Positions 50,954-60,395 of a stretch of DNA of 64,000 nt are shown here, in pieces. The DNA comes from Tepidimonas alkaliphilus (GTDB lineage Bacteria > Pseudomonadota > Gammaproteobacteria > Burkholderiales > Burkholderiaceae_C): assembly GCF_007556595.1 (NCBI RefSeq), contig NZ_VJNB01000003.1:62001-126000 (forward strand). The letters run 5' to 3'. How positions within the stretch are numbered: position 1 is the stretch's first letter; the number at the start of each line of letters is the position of its first letter. Below the pieces are notes generated by a model. The model was not told where the DNA came from. It saw only the letters and a program-made list of their open reading frames with translations, and searched no databases. A program made the translations under genes and the position numbers.

Positions 50954-51793
50954 ATGACGCTTGCCGCCGCCGACACCATCGCCGGCCTGATCAAGGGGCT
51001 GGCCGTGCTGGAGAGCTTCGACACCGAGCGCCAGCGCCTCAACGCCACGTTGGCGGCGCAGCGCGCAGGCCTGTCGCGGGCGGCGGCGCGGCGCCATCTG
51101 CTGACGCTGGCGCACCTGGGCTACCTGGAGACCGACGGCCACGACTACTGGCTGGCGCCGAAGGTGCTGCGGCTGGCCGGTCGCTACCTGGCCAGCGCCC
51201 GTCTGCCACGCACGGTGCAGCCGGTGCTGGATCGGCTGGCGGCGCGCGCCGGCGAAGCGTTTTCGGTCGCGGTGCTGGACGACGAAGCGGTCGTGGTCGT
51301 GGCGCGCAGCGTGCCGGCCGGGGCCGCGGCGGGGGACGCGCTGAGCAGCTCGCTCGGCGAACCGCTGGCGGCGCGCCCGCGCGTGCGCTGGCTGGCCCAC
51401 GGGCTGCACCTCGGCGCGCGCCTGCCGGCGCATGCCACGTCCACCGGCCGCGTGCTGCTGGCGGCGCTGCCGGCGGCGCAGCAGCGCCAGTGGCTGGCGG
51501 CGCACGTGGGGCCGGACGGGCGTCTGCCGCGGCTGACGCCGTACACGGTGACCGAGCCGGCGGCGCTGCGGCGCATCCTGCGCCAGGTGCGCCAACAGGA
51601 TTTCTGCCTGTGCAGCGAAGAGCACGAGCCCGGCGTGCACGCGGTGGCGGTGCCGCTGCGCGATGCGCGGGGCCGCACGGTGGCCGCGCTCAACGCCGTG
51701 CTGTCGACGCAGCGGCTGAACGACGGGGCGGTGACGCGTGAGCTGCTGCCGCTGCTGCAGGAAGCCGCCGCTGGACTGAGGCCACTGCTGTGA
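50954..51793 (+). CDS. IclR-family regulator, probable PobR
   Basis: A 279-residue regulator with the N-terminal winged helix (TIAGLIKGLAVLESFDTERQRLNATLAAQRAGLSRAAARRHLLTL) and the C-terminal IclR effector domain (about 95-275, including ARLPAHATSTGRVLLAALP and VAVPLRDARGRTVAALN). It looks like the PcaR/PcaU/PobR subgroup (GLAVLESF, TGRVLLA). Upstream in-frame starts at 50888 and 50936 would add unconserved residues and cover the operator, so ATG 50954 is preferred. Divergent from pobA, it probably activates it in response to 4-hydroxybenzoate; this is inference from position and family. Confidence 0.9.
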   Translation: MTLAAADTIAGLIKGLAVLESFDTERQRLNATLAAQRAGLSRAAARRHLLTLAHLGYLETDGHDYWLAPKVLRLAGRYLASARLPRTVQPVLDRLAARAGEAFSVAVLDDEAVVVVARSVPAGAAAGDALSSSLGEPLAARPRVRWLAHGLHLGARLPAHATSTGRVLLAALPAAQQRQWLAAHVGPDGRLPRLTPYTVTEPAALRRILRQVRQQDFCLCSEEHEPGVHAVAVPLRDARGRTVAALNAVLSTQRLNDGAVTRELLPLLQEAAAGLRPLL

Positions 51794-51807
51794 GGGCGGG
51801 ACGGACC

Positions 51808-52392
51808 ATGCGGGCGGGGTGGGGCGCGATCCAGTTCGGGCTGGCAGCCGTGCTGGTCTGGGCGGCGTTGGCCGGCTGCAGCGGGCCGGCGGCGCCGCCC
51901 GGTGCGGCGGCGCAGGCGGCGGTCACCGTGGTCGCGGTGCACGACGGCGACACCCTGCGCGTGCGTGATGACCTGGGACGCGTGCAGACTGTGCGGCTGG
52001 CGGCCATCGATGCGCCGGAGCTCGATCAACCGGCAGGCCCGCAGGCGCAAGCTGCGCTGCGAGCGTGGGCTTGGGGGCAGACCGTGAGTCTGGACGAGCG
52101 CGGACGGGACCGCCACGGTCGCACGCTGGCGGTGGTGTGGCGACTGCAAGCGGACGGCTCGGCCCTGGAACTCAACCATGCTCTGCTCGAACAGGGCTGG
52201 GCGTGGCACTACCGCGCGCATGCCGACGAGCAGCCGCTGGCGGAGCGCTGGCGCTACGCCGTCGCCGAGCTGGCCGCGCGCCACGCCCGCCGCGGCCTGT
52301 GGGCGGATCCGGAGCCGATGCCGCCGTGGCAATGGCGCCGCACCCATCGGCATGGTGTCGGCGCCCTTCCTGAGCCGGCGGGTCCGCCTTAG
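51808..52392 (+). CDS. Lipoprotein with thermonuclease (SNase) domain
   Basis: A 194-residue staphylococcal-nuclease-like protein. It starts with a hydrophobic segment ending in a lipobox (ALAGC, Cys24), so it is probably a lipid-anchored envelope protein. The SNase fold spans about 38-165 with VVAVHDGDTLRV, Arg63 and Glu71 in VRLAAIDAPELDQP, and Arg105 in RDRHGRTLAVV. These correspond to the catalytic Arg35, Glu43 and Arg87 and the calcium-site aspartates of the S. aureus enzyme. A GTG at 51790 overlapping the iclR stop is the alternative start. It is convergent with nnr, leaving 7 bp between the stops. Confidence 0.88.
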   Translation: MRAGWGAIQFGLAAVLVWAALAGCSGPAAPPGAAAQAAVTVVAVHDGDTLRVRDDLGRVQTVRLAAIDAPELDQPAGPQAQAALRAWAWGQTVSLDERGRDRHGRTLAVVWRLQADGSALELNHALLEQGWAWHYRAHADEQPLAERWRYAVAELAARHARRGLWADPEPMPPWQWRRTHRHGVGALPEPAGPP

Positions 52393-52399
52393 GCTCGTC

Positions 52400-53983
52400 C
52401 TACGGCGCCAAATCCGCTGCCGTGGGCGCCCAAATGGGGCTGCTGGATGCCGCCGGCAGCGTGCCGTGCAACGCCGCCGTGGCGGCAACGGCATCCAGCA
52501 GTGCGCTCATGTCTTCCACGGGCGTCCAGGCCGCCAGCCGCGCGCCCAACAGTCCGGCCAAGACGTCGCCGCTGCCGGCAGTGGCCAGCCAGCCGCTGCC
52601 GCTGGCCACAATACGGGGCAGGGCGCCCGGCATGGTCACCACCGTGCCGCTGCCCTTGAGCACCACGATCGCCTCTGTGCGCTGCGCCAGTTGCTCAGCG
52701 GCCTGCAGGCGCGCGCGTTGCACGTCGGCCACCTGAGCGTCAAGCAGCCGCGCGGCTTCCAGCGGGTGGGGCGTCAGAACGGTGATCCAGCCTCGAGCGG
52801 CGCGATCGCGCAGCGCAGCCAGCCAAGGCGAGTTCGAGCCAGGGACGGCGGCAGCCCCCAGGGCGTTGAGCGCGTCGGCGTCGAGCACCAGTCGCGGCGT
52901 CTGCTGCATCAAGGCGCCCAGCACCGGCACCAGAGCCGAGCCTGCGCCACAACCGGCCACCACCGTGGCGCGTTGGGGAAGGCCTTCGGCCAGCGCGGCC
53001 TCGACGGTGCGCCACATCAGCGCCGGCTGCGCAGGATCGAAAGCGGGAGTTGAGGAGGGCGGGGCTGGCACGGCCACCCATACGCGGCCGGCTCCGGCGC
53101 GCAGCGCCGCGCGACCGGCCAGCAGCGCCGCGCCGGTCATGCCGATGCCGTGGTGCGCGGCGGCGGGAACCCCGCCGATGATCAGCACGTCCCCACGGCG
53201 GCCTTTGTGGCTGGCGTGATCCGCGCGCAGCCGATCACGGTGCGGCCAACCGTCGGGGCCGACCAGCCAGGCATCGGGCAGGGCCGCGCAGACATCCACG
53301 TCCAAGTCGTCGCACCAAATCGCTTCGCCTGCGGCGGCGCGTCCCGCGCCGGTGAACAGTCCAGGTTTGAGCGTCAGCAGCGCCAGCGTGATGCGCGGGC
53401 CGGCTGGCTGCACGGGGGCGTCGGCCCACCAGTGGCCCAGGTCGGCGTCGAGCCCGCTGGGCAAGTCCACGCACAGGGTCGGCGACGGGCAAGTCTGCAG
53501 CCAGCGCAGCGCGGCCAACATTTCGCCCTCCAACGGGCGATGGAGGCCCGCGCCCAGCAGCGCGTCGATCACAAGATCCGGGGCGTCTTGCGGCGCCTCC
53601 TCGACGAACGCGACGCCAGCCGCGCGTGCCTGTGCGAGCGCCCAGCGGGCATCGGCAGGCAACCGCTCCTCTTGGCCAAGCCAACGGACCTCGATGCGCT
53701 CGCCAAAGCCGGCCTGTCGCAGCCGCGCTGCCGCCAGCAGGCCGTCGCCGCCATTGTTGCCGCCGCCGGCCAGCACGTGAATGCGGCGCGCGTGCGGCTG
53801 CCAGGCGCGCGCCAGCCGCGCCACCGCGGTGCCAGCGCGATCCATCAGCGTGTGCGGGGGCAAAGCGGCGGCAAACTTCTGCTCCAGGCGGCGGGTGGCT
53901 GCCGCGCCATACAGCGGGCGCGGCGCCTGCGCGGCCGCGATCGAGTCCGGGACGCCGTTCAGGGGTAGGACGAGGCGCAGCAT
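52400..53983 (-). CDS. nnr: Bifunctional NAD(P)HX epimerase / ADP-dependent dehydratase
   Basis: Metabolite-repair enzyme that restores hydrated NAD(P)H, 527 residues with two fused domains. The N-terminal epimerase (YjeF-N, about 20-225) has VLAGGGNNGGDGLLAAARL and VIDALLGAGLHRPLEG. The C-terminal ribokinase-like dehydratase (about 235-520) has HKGRRGDVLIIGG, VLDADALNALG, LTPHPLEAARLL and the catalytic Asp in TAGSGDVLAGLLGARLAAW. ATG 53983 is taken; the frame extends upstream to a TTG at 54043. The 275-bp gap between this gene and rpsB contains the rpsB promoter and leader. Confidence 0.93.
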   Translation of the reverse strand: MLRLVLPLNGVPDSIAAAQAPRPLYGAAATRRLEQKFAAALPPHTLMDRAGTAVARLARAWQPHARRIHVLAGGGNNGGDGLLAAARLRQAGFGERIEVRWLGQEERLPADARWALAQARAAGVAFVEEAPQDAPDLVIDALLGAGLHRPLEGEMLAALRWLQTCPSPTLCVDLPSGLDADLGHWWADAPVQPAGPRITLALLTLKPGLFTGAGRAAAGEAIWCDDLDVDVCAALPDAWLVGPDGWPHRDRLRADHASHKGRRGDVLIIGGVPAAAHHGIGMTGAALLAGRAALRAGAGRVWVAVPAPPSSTPAFDPAQPALMWRTVEAALAEGLPQRATVVAGCGAGSALVPVLGALMQQTPRLVLDADALNALGAAAVPGSNSPWLAALRDRAARGWITVLTPHPLEAARLLDAQVADVQRARLQAAEQLAQRTEAIVVLKGSGTVVTMPGALPRIVASGSGWLATAGSGDVLAGLLGARLAAWTPVEDMSALLDAVAATAALHGTLPAASSSPIWAPTAADLAP

Positions 53984-54112
53984 GGCAAGCGGCAGTATAG
54001 GCGCGGGCGCTGAGGCGTCGGGTTGCGGGCTTCGGGAACGCAAGCCATCGCCCGACGCGATCTCGTGAAGAAGCTTGCCGACCCTCCAGTATCCCGCTGA
54101 TCGTGTCTAGGC

Positions 54113-54118
54113 TATAAT
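54113..54118 (+). promoter_or_regulatory. -10 box of the probable rpsB promoter
   Basis: A perfect TATAAT lies at 54113-54118 without a recognisable -35 box at the right distance. It is the only strong -10 in the nnr-rpsB gap and would give an rpsB leader of about 135 nt. Confidence 0.5.
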
Positions 54119-54190
54119 CGTTAAGTTTTGCACTTTGGCGTCCAAGCCTCAAGGGCAAACCAATCGCGAGCTGGTTTCCTCCGGGTGTCG

Positions 54191-54212
54191 CAGCGGGCCA
54201 AGCGCCCGCACG
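54191..54212 (+). other. Hairpin in the rpsB leader
   Basis: GCGGGC-CAAGC-GCCCGC forms a 6-bp stem in the untranslated leader between the TATAAT and the rpsB start. In many bacteria the rpsB leader binds ribosomal protein S2 for autogenous control; whether this stem is part of such an element cannot be told. Confidence 0.35.
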
Positions 54213-54258
54213 ATCATAGAGCCAGCTTTAGACCCAACCTTTGGAGAGTGAATTCATC

Positions 54259-54999
54259 ATGCCCGTGTCCATGCGCGAAATGCTGGAAGCCGGTGTTCAC
54301 TTCGGGCACCAAACGCGCTTCTGGAACCCCAAGATGGCCCCCTACATCTTTGGCCATCGCAACAAGATTCACATCATCAACCTCGAAAAGACGGTGCCGA
54401 TGTTTGAGGCGGCGTGCAAATTTGTGCGCCAGCTCACCGCCAACGGCGGCACCTTGCTGATGGTGGGCACCAAGCGGCAGTCGCGCGACATCGTTGCCGC
54501 CGAGGCGCAGCGCGCGGGCGTGCCCTACGTGGATCAGCGCTGGCTGGGAGGCATGCTGACCAACTTCAAGACGGTCAAATCGTCGATCAAGCGGCTCAAA
54601 GACATGCAGGCTCAGCGCGAAGCGGGGCTGGAGCATATGTCGAAAAAAGAGCAGCTGCTGTTCAACCGCGAGCTGGAAAAGCTGGAGCGCGATCTGGGTG
54701 GCATTCAGGACATGAACGCGCTGCCGGATGCGGTCTTCATCATCGACGTGGGCTACCACAAGATTGCCGTGGCCGAGGCGCGCAAGCTTGGCATCCCGGT
54801 GATTGGGGTGGTGGACACCAATCATTCGCCCGAAGGCATCGACTACGTGATTCCGGGCAACGACGACTCGGCCAAAGCGGTGGCCATTTATGCCCGCGGC
54901 ATTGCGGATGCGGTGTTGGAAGGTCGCCAGGCTGCTCTGGCGTCGGTGGTAGAGGCCGCCCGCGCGGATGACGAGTTCGTTGAAGTGCAAGAAGCCTAA
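54259..54999 (+). CDS. rpsB: 30S ribosomal protein S2
   Basis: Small-subunit protein needed for mRNA binding and for incorporation of S1, 246 residues, standard length. The N-terminus [31 protein letters not shown]-like [26 protein letters not shown] and [15 protein letters not shown] are typical. ATG 54259 has a ttggagag RBS; a TTG six codons earlier is not used. It opens the conserved rpsB-tsf-pyrH-frr cluster. Confidence 0.98.
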   Translation: MPVSMREMLEAGVHFGHQTRFWNPKMAPYIFGHRNKIHIINLEKTVPMFEAACKFVRQLTANGGTLLMVGTKRQSRDIVAAEAQRAGVPYVDQRWLGGMLTNFKTVKSSIKRLKDMQAQREAGLEHMSKKEQLLFNRELEKLERDLGGIQDMNALPDAVFIIDVGYHKIAVAEARKLGIPVIGVVDTNHSPEGIDYVIPGNDDSAKAVAIYARGIADAVLEGRQAALASVVEAARADDEFVEVQEA

Positions 55000-55149
55000 A
55001 GCCTCTGTTCCCAAGCCGACGGCGGGCTCTTTCGGTGCTCTGCCGCCGGCCTAGTCGCGTTGAAACGGTCGCGACGCTGTCATCGATTCGACATCCCCAG
55101 CCCCGACGATTGGTCGGGGTTCACCAGCGTTCAATCCTTGGAGTGATCT

Positions 55150-56049
55150 ATGGCTACCATCACCGCCAGCATGGTTGCGGAGCTCCGCGCCAAAACCGAT
55201 GCGCCCATGATGGAGTGCAAAAAGGCGCTGACCGAAGCCGGTGGCGATATGGAAAAAGCGGAAGAAATTCTGCGCGTCAAGCTCGGCAACAAAGCGGGCA
55301 AGGCTGCCAGCCGCATCACCGCCGAAGGCATGGTGGCGGCCCACGTGGACGGCGCCACAGGGGCCATGATCGAGGTCAATTGTGAGACCGATTTCGTTTC
55401 GAAAAACGAGCTGTTTGCCAATTTTGGGCAGGCGCTGGCCCGCCTGGTCGCCCAGCACGCCCCGGCCGATGTGGCGGCCCTGGCCGCGCTGCCGTTGTCG
55501 ATGGAGGGCTTTGGTCCGACCGTCGAGGACGTGCGCAAAGGGCTGGTGGGCAAAATCGGCGAGAACATGACCATCCGCCGCTTTTGCCGCTACGCAGGGG
55601 GCGGCCAGCTTGCGGTGTATTTGCACGGCGTGCGCATCGGCGTGATGGTCGAATACGAAGGCGATGCGGCGGCGGCCAAAGATGTGGCGATGCACATCGC
55701 CGCCATGAAGCCTGTGGCGCTGTCGGCGGCCGAGGTGCCCGCCGAGCTGGTGGCCAAAGAGCGCTCGATTGCCGAGCAAAAAGCCGCCGAATCGGGCAAG
55801 CCCGCCGAGATCGTGGCCAAAATGGTCGAGGGCGCGGTGCAGAAATATTTGAAAGAAGTTGCGCTGCTGGATCAGGTGTTTGTGAAGGCGGCCGACGGCA
55901 AGCAGACGGTGGGGCAGTTCCTCAAGGCCGCCGGCACCACCGTCAAAGCCTTCACCCTGTTTGTGGTGGGTGAGGGCATCGAAAAGAAGCAAGACGATTT
56001 TGCCGCTGAGGTGGCGGCACAGGTGGCGGCGGCACAAAAAGCGGCCTGA
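55150..56049 (+). CDS. tsf: Translation elongation factor Ts
   Basis: Guanine-nucleotide exchange factor for EF-Tu, 299 residues. It starts with a UBA-like domain ([40 protein letters not shown]-like), then the EF-Tu-contacting TDFVSKNE loop and two core subdomains. A 150-bp gap with a GC-rich imperfect hairpin (about 55018-55052) separates it from rpsB. An intrinsic terminator follows. Confidence 0.98.
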   Translation: MATITASMVAELRAKTDAPMMECKKALTEAGGDMEKAEEILRVKLGNKAGKAASRITAEGMVAAHVDGATGAMIEVNCETDFVSKNELFANFGQALARLVAQHAPADVAALAALPLSMEGFGPTVEDVRKGLVGKIGENMTIRRFCRYAGGGQLAVYLHGVRIGVMVEYEGDAAAAKDVAMHIAAMKPVALSAAEVPAELVAKERSIAEQKAAESGKPAEIVAKMVEGAVQKYLKEVALLDQVFVKAADGKQTVGQFLKAAGTTVKAFTLFVVGEGIEKKQDDFAAEVAAQVAAAQKAA

Positions 56050-56069
56050 CGCGCTGGCTTTGAGCCTCG

Positions 56070-56104
56070 GGGCCGGACGCCTGGCAGTGGCGCCGGCCCT
56101 TTTT
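56070..56104 (+). terminator. Rho-independent terminator after tsf
   Basis: GGGCCGG-A-CGCC ... GGCG-C-CGGCCC (56070-56099) makes a strong stem with a small internal mismatch, followed directly by TTTTT (56100-56104). It ends the rpsB-tsf transcript and separates it, at least in part, from pyrH. Confidence 0.85.
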
Positions 56105-56181
56105 CGCAGCCGTCGATCGCTGTTTGCCCTGCTGTAGCCCCTACAATCCCGCTCCAATTGCACCGACGCCAAGGTTTCGCC

Positions 56182-56892
56182 ATGCCTGCCCTGCAACGCA
56201 TCCTGCTGAAGCTCTCGGGTGAAGCCCTCATGGGCGAGGAAGCGTTTGGCATCCATCGAGCCACGCTGGAACGCATCGTGGCCGAGGTGGCCGACGTCGC
56301 GCACCTGGGCGTGCAGGTGGCCATCGTCATCGGTGGAGGCAATTTGTTTCGCGGGGTGGCTGGGGGAGCGTTTGGGATGGATCGCGCCACCGCCGACTAC
56401 ATGGGCATGCTGGCTACGGTGATGAACGCGCTGGCGCTGGGCGACACCCTAGAGCGCGCCGGCGTGCGGGCGCGCGTGATGTCGGCCATCGCCATCGATC
56501 AGGTGGTGGAGCCCTACGTGCGGCCCAAAGCGTTGCAATACCTGGAAGAGGGCAAAGTGGTGGTGTTTGCCGCGGGCACCGGCAACCCGTTCTTCACCAC
56601 CGACACCGCCGCGGCGCTGCGTGGCGCTGAAATCGGCGCGCAGCTGGTGCTCAAAGCCACCAAGGTGGACGGCGTTTACACCGCCGACCCCAAAAAAGAC
56701 CCCCAGGCGCGCCGCTATCAGCGTATCAGCTTCGACGAGGCCATGGTGCGTCAGCTGCAAGTGATGGATGCGACGGCGTTTGCGCTGTGCCGCGATCAAA
56801 ACTTACCGGTGCGCGTGTTTTCGATCTTCAAGCCCGGCGCGCTCAAGCGCGTTGTCATGGGCGAAGATGAGGGCACGCTGGTGCATGTCTGA
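56182..56892 (+). CDS. pyrH: Uridylate kinase
   Basis: UMP kinase of the amino-acid-kinase fold, hexameric, 236 residues. Motifs: [66 protein letters not shown] and [20 protein letters not shown] 56182 with a ccaagg RBS is used; the frame extends 24 bases further to a TTG. A TACAAT at 56142-56147 could be the -10 of an independent promoter behind the tsf terminator. Confidence 0.97.
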   Translation: MPALQRILLKLSGEALMGEEAFGIHRATLERIVAEVADVAHLGVQVAIVIGGGNLFRGVAGGAFGMDRATADYMGMLATVMNALALGDTLERAGVRARVMSAIAIDQVVEPYVRPKALQYLEEGKVVVFAAGTGNPFFTTDTAAALRGAEIGAQLVLKATKVDGVYTADPKKDPQARRYQRISFDEAMVRQLQVMDATAFALCRDQNLPVRVFSIFKPGALKRVVMGEDEGTLVHV

Positions 56893-56923
56893 ATCGCACA
56901 GGGGTAGTTTGAGGACGGCTCCG

Positions 56924-57487
56924 ATGAGCAACATTCCCGAAATCAAAAAAACCGCTGAACAAAAAATGCAGCAGTCGCTGGAGGCCCTGCGCGCGAGTTT
57001 GGCCAAAGTGCGAACCGGCCGGGCCAACCCCGCGTTGCTGGACACCGTGCAAGTGGAATATTACGGCTCCATGGTGCCAATCAGCCAGGTGGCCAACCTT
57101 TCCTTGTTGGATGCGCGCACGATCGGCGTGACGCCGTGGGAAAAGGGCATGGTGGCCAAAATTGAAAAAGCCATTCGGGAATCTGATCTTGGCCTCAACC
57201 CAGCGGCGCATGGCGACCTGATCCGGGTGCCGATTCCACCCATGACCGAGGAGCGCCGGCGCGAGCTCGTCAAAGTGGTCAAAGCCGAGGGCGAGCACGC
57301 GAAGGTGGCGATCCGCAACCTGCGCCGCGACGCCAACGAGCACGTCAAGCGGTTGCTCAAGGATAAGCTCGTTTCGGAAGATGAAGAGCGGCGCGCTCAG
57401 GATGAGATTCAAAAACTCACCGACCGCATGATTGCCGAAGTGGACAAGATGGTGACGGCCAAGGAAGCCGACATCATGGCGATCTGA
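56924..57487 (+). CDS. frr: Ribosome recycling factor
   Basis: Splits post-termination ribosomes with EF-G, 187 residues. It has the three-helix-bundle sequence with [65 protein letters not shown] and [13 protein letters not shown]-type segment ([18 protein letters not shown]). A gagga RBS precedes ATG 56924. Lies 31 bp after pyrH and 12 bp before uppS. Confidence 0.97.
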   Translation: MSNIPEIKKTAEQKMQQSLEALRASLAKVRTGRANPALLDTVQVEYYGSMVPISQVANLSLLDARTIGVTPWEKGMVAKIEKAIRESDLGLNPAAHGDLIRVPIPPMTEERRRELVKVVKAEGEHAKVAIRNLRRDANEHVKRLLKDKLVSEDEERRAQDEIQKLTDRMIAEVDKMVTAKEADIMAI

Positions 57488-57499
57488 GGCTGTCAAGGC

Positions 57500-58249
57500 A
57501 TGGCGGGTGATCGCAACGCCTCCCTCCCTCCACGTGTCCACGGCGTGCCCGTGCACGTGGCCATCGTCATGGATGGCAATGGCCGCTGGGCGCGTCAGCG
57601 GCTGTTGCCGCGGGCGGCGGGGCACCGCGCGGGGATGGAAGCGTTGCGTCGCATTGTCGCGCACGCCGCTCGACGCGGGGTGGCGGTGCTGACGGTGTTT
57701 GCTTTTTCTTCGGAAAATTGGGCGCGCCCCCCCGAAGAGGTGCAGGGCATTTTGCGTCTGCTGGCGCAAGCCCTGATCGACGAGGTGCCCCGTTTGCATG
57801 AGGCCGGCGTCGCGCTGCATGTGGTGGGCGCGCGCGACGGGCTTGATCCGCAGCTGGTGCAGGGCATCGAAGAAGCGCAGCGGCGCACCGTTGGCAACAC
57901 ACGGTTGGTGCTCAACGTCTGTTTCAACTATGGAGGGCGCTGGGATATTGTGCAGGCCGCGCAGCGCCTGGCAGCGCGTGGAGAACCCATCAACGAAGCG
58001 AGCCTGTCGGCGGCGCTGGCGTTGGCGCATGTGCCCGACCCGGATCTGGTGATCCGCACGGGCGGCGAGCAGCGCATCAGCAACTTTGTGCTGTGGCAGC
58101 TGGCCTACAGCGAATTATTCTTCACCGATTGCCTGTGGCCGGCTTTCGACGAGGCGGAGTTTGACCGCGCGCTGCAGGCTTACGCCGGGCGGCAACGCCG
58201 CTTTGGCCGCACCCCTGAGCAGGCGCTGTCGGCCACCGTGGCAGCCTGA
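57500..58249 (+). CDS. uppS: Undecaprenyl (polyprenyl) diphosphate synthase
   Basis: cis-Prenyltransferase making the C55 carrier lipid for peptidoglycan and surface polysaccharides, 249 residues. The catalytic Asp25 is in VAIVMDGNGRWARQR; LTVFAFSSENWARP, NVCFNYGGRWDI, DLVIRTGGEQRISNF and WQLAYSELFFTDCLWP are complete. Its product is the likely acceptor for the GT2 transferase at 26394. Confidence 0.97.
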   Translation: MAGDRNASLPPRVHGVPVHVAIVMDGNGRWARQRLLPRAAGHRAGMEALRRIVAHAARRGVAVLTVFAFSSENWARPPEEVQGILRLLAQALIDEVPRLHEAGVALHVVGARDGLDPQLVQGIEEAQRRTVGNTRLVLNVCFNYGGRWDIVQAAQRLAARGEPINEASLSAALALAHVPDPDLVIRTGGEQRISNFVLWQLAYSELFFTDCLWPAFDEAEFDRALQAYAGRQRRFGRTPEQALSATVAA

Positions 58250-58287
58250 GCGCTTCGACCTCCGTCTCTTACCCCGAGCCCGATTTC

Positions 58288-59142
58288 ATGCTGCGTCAAC
58301 GGGTCATCACCGCGGCGGTGTTGTTGGGTTTGCTGGCGCCGGCGCTGTGGAGTCGGGTCTCATGGCCCTTCGCCTTGGTCACGTTGTTGTTGTTGGCCGC
58401 GGCGGGCTGGGAATGGGGGCGCCTCAATGGCTTGTCCGGGCCAAGCTCCATGGCCGCTGCGGGAGGCCTGGCCGGCGCGCTGGCCCTGGCGTGGTGGCAG
58501 CAGCCTCAGCTTGCCCAAGGAGGAGCGTTTTGGTTGCTGGCTACGCTTGTCTGGTGCGTGGGGCTGTCGTGGGCGCTGGGGCGAGGGGTGTCCGACTGGA
58601 GCCGTCAGCCGCGTTGGGCTCGCTTGTTAGGGGGGTGGATGGCGCTGGCGCTGGCATGGTGGGCATTGGCCACGTTGCATCAGCTTGGCGTGGCTGTGCT
58701 GCTGAGCACCTTGTTGTTGGTCTGGGTGGCGGATGTGGCGGCCTACTTCGGTGGTCGTGCTTGGGGGCGGCGTAAGCTTGCCGCCGAGATCAGCCCCGGC
58801 AAAAGCTGGGAAGGCGCATGGTGTGGCGCGGCGGCGGTGTTGGCGCTGGCCTTGGCCTGGGTCGCAGCAGCCCGCCTCTGGGGAGGTTGGTGGCAGGACA
58901 GTTTGTTTGCCCGGCTATGGGCCGTCGCGCCTGGGTGGGCCGTGGCTTGGTGGATGTTGCTCACCGGCTTGAGCGTGGCGGGAGACCTGTTTGAGTCGCT
59001 GGTCAAGCGCAGCGCCGGGGTCAAGGATTCCAGCCGGCTGCTGCCGGGCCATGGCGGCGTGTTGGATCGTATCGATGCCTTGCTGCCGGTGTTGCCGGCG
59101 GCGCTGGCAGCGTTGTCGCTGTCACCGGGAGGCGGGCGGTGA
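58288..59142 (+). CDS. cdsA: Phosphatidate cytidylyltransferase
   Basis: Integral membrane enzyme forming CDP-diacylglycerol, 284 residues, about eight hydrophobic segments. The signature VAGDLFESLVKRSAGVKDSSRLLPGHGGVLDRIDAL near the C-terminus is diagnostic, with SPGKSWEGA before it. The stop overlaps the dxr start region (GTGATG). Confidence 0.96.
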   Translation: MLRQRVITAAVLLGLLAPALWSRVSWPFALVTLLLLAAAGWEWGRLNGLSGPSSMAAAGGLAGALALAWWQQPQLAQGGAFWLLATLVWCVGLSWALGRGVSDWSRQPRWARLLGGWMALALAWWALATLHQLGVAVLLSTLLLVWVADVAAYFGGRAWGRRKLAAEISPGKSWEGAWCGAAAVLALALAWVAAARLWGGWWQDSLFARLWAVAPGWAVAWWMLLTGLSVAGDLFESLVKRSAGVKDSSRLLPGHGGVLDRIDALLPVLPAALAALSLSPGGGR

Positions 59143-60350
59143 TGGGGGCGCGCGCGTTTGCGGCGGATCTTGCCCGCCAGCGGGTGGCGGTGCTTGGGGC
59201 AACTGGCTCGATCGGCGCCAGCACGCTGGACGTGCTGGCGCGGCATCCGCAGCGTTTTGAGGTGGTGGCGCTCAGCGCCGCGCGTCAGGTTGCCAAGATG
59301 GCCGATCTTTGCCGGCGTTTCCGACCGCGCTGGGCGGTGATCGGCGCCGGGCACGGCGCGGCGCTGCGGGCTGAGCTGAATCAGCGCGGCCTGCTCGACG
59401 TCGAGGTGCTGGAAGGCCAAGCAGCGTTGCAGGCGGTGGCCAGCGCTGCGGAGGTGGATATCGTCATGGCGGCGATCGTTGGCGCCGCCGGCCTGGCGCC
59501 GTGTCTGGCCGCTGCGCGCGCCGGCAAACGGCTCTTGTTGGCCAACAAAGAGGCGCTGGTGGTCGGCGGCGAGGTGTTTTTGCGCGCGGTGCGCGAAGGC
59601 GGTGCGACGTTGTTGCCGGTGGACAGCGAGCACTCCGCCGTTTTTCAGGCGCTGCCCGAGGATGCCTCGACCTGGTCGGCGCGCGTGGACAAGATCGTCC
59701 TGACCGCCTCCGGCGGGCCGTTTCGCACGCGCGATCCGGCTACGCTGGCCGATGTGACGCCGGAGCAGGCGTGCGCCCACCCGAACTGGGTCATGGGGCG
59801 CAAAATTTCGGTGGACTCCGCCACCATGATGAACAAAGCGCTGGAGGTCATCGAGGCGCGCTATCTGTTTGGCCTGGAGCCGCGGCGCATCGAAGTCATC
59901 GTGCATCCGCAAAGCGTCGTGCACTCGATGGTGCAGTTCCGCGACGGCTCGGTGGTGGCGCAGCTGGGCACGCCCGATATGCGCGTGCCCATCGCCTACG
60001 GCTTGAGCTGGCCTGAGCGCATCGACTCGGGCGCCCCCGCGTTGGATTTGACGCGGCTGGCTGGCTTGACGTTTGAAGCTGTCGATCCTGCGCGCTTTCC
60101 CGGCCTGCGGCTGGCCTGGGAAGCGCTGGAAGCGGCGCCGGGCACGCCGGCGGTGCTCAACGCCGCCAACGAGGAGGCGGTGGAAGCCTTTCTGGCAGGC
60201 CGGCTGCGCTTCGATCGCATCGTGGCGGTGACGCAGGCCACGATGGAGCAGTGTTTGCCCGGGCCCGTTGGGGGACTGGATGACCTGCTGGCGCTGGATC
60301 GGCGCGCGCGGGCGGTGGCGCGGCATTGGGTGCAGCAGTGGGCCCTTTAA
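59142..60350 (+). CDS. dxr: 1-Deoxy-D-xylulose 5-phosphate reductoisomerase
   Basis: Second enzyme of the MEP isoprenoid pathway, NADPH-dependent, 402 residues. The NADPH motif VAVLGATGSIGASTLDVL, LLLANKEALVVGG, the metal/substrate site in PVDSEHSAVFQAL, SGGPFRT, NWVMGRKISVDSATMMNK and VLNAANEEAVEAFL are all present. ATG 59142 has gggagg 8 nt upstream; an adjacent GTG (59139) is also possible. It feeds precursors to uppS two genes upstream. Confidence 0.97.
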   Translation: MGARAFAADLARQRVAVLGATGSIGASTLDVLARHPQRFEVVALSAARQVAKMADLCRRFRPRWAVIGAGHGAALRAELNQRGLLDVEVLEGQAALQAVASAAEVDIVMAAIVGAAGLAPCLAAARAGKRLLLANKEALVVGGEVFLRAVREGGATLLPVDSEHSAVFQALPEDASTWSARVDKIVLTASGGPFRTRDPATLADVTPEQACAHPNWVMGRKISVDSATMMNKALEVIEARYLFGLEPRRIEVIVHPQSVVHSMVQFRDGSVVAQLGTPDMRVPIAYGLSWPERIDSGAPALDLTRLAGLTFEAVDPARFPGLRLAWEALEAAPGTPAVLNAANEEAVEAFLAGRLRFDRIVAVTQATMEQCLPGPVGGLDDLLALDRRARAVARHWVQQWAL

Positions 60351-60395
60351 AGCCGAGCGCTGCGTGCCGCCAGTTGCCATGACAAACTTGCGCTT

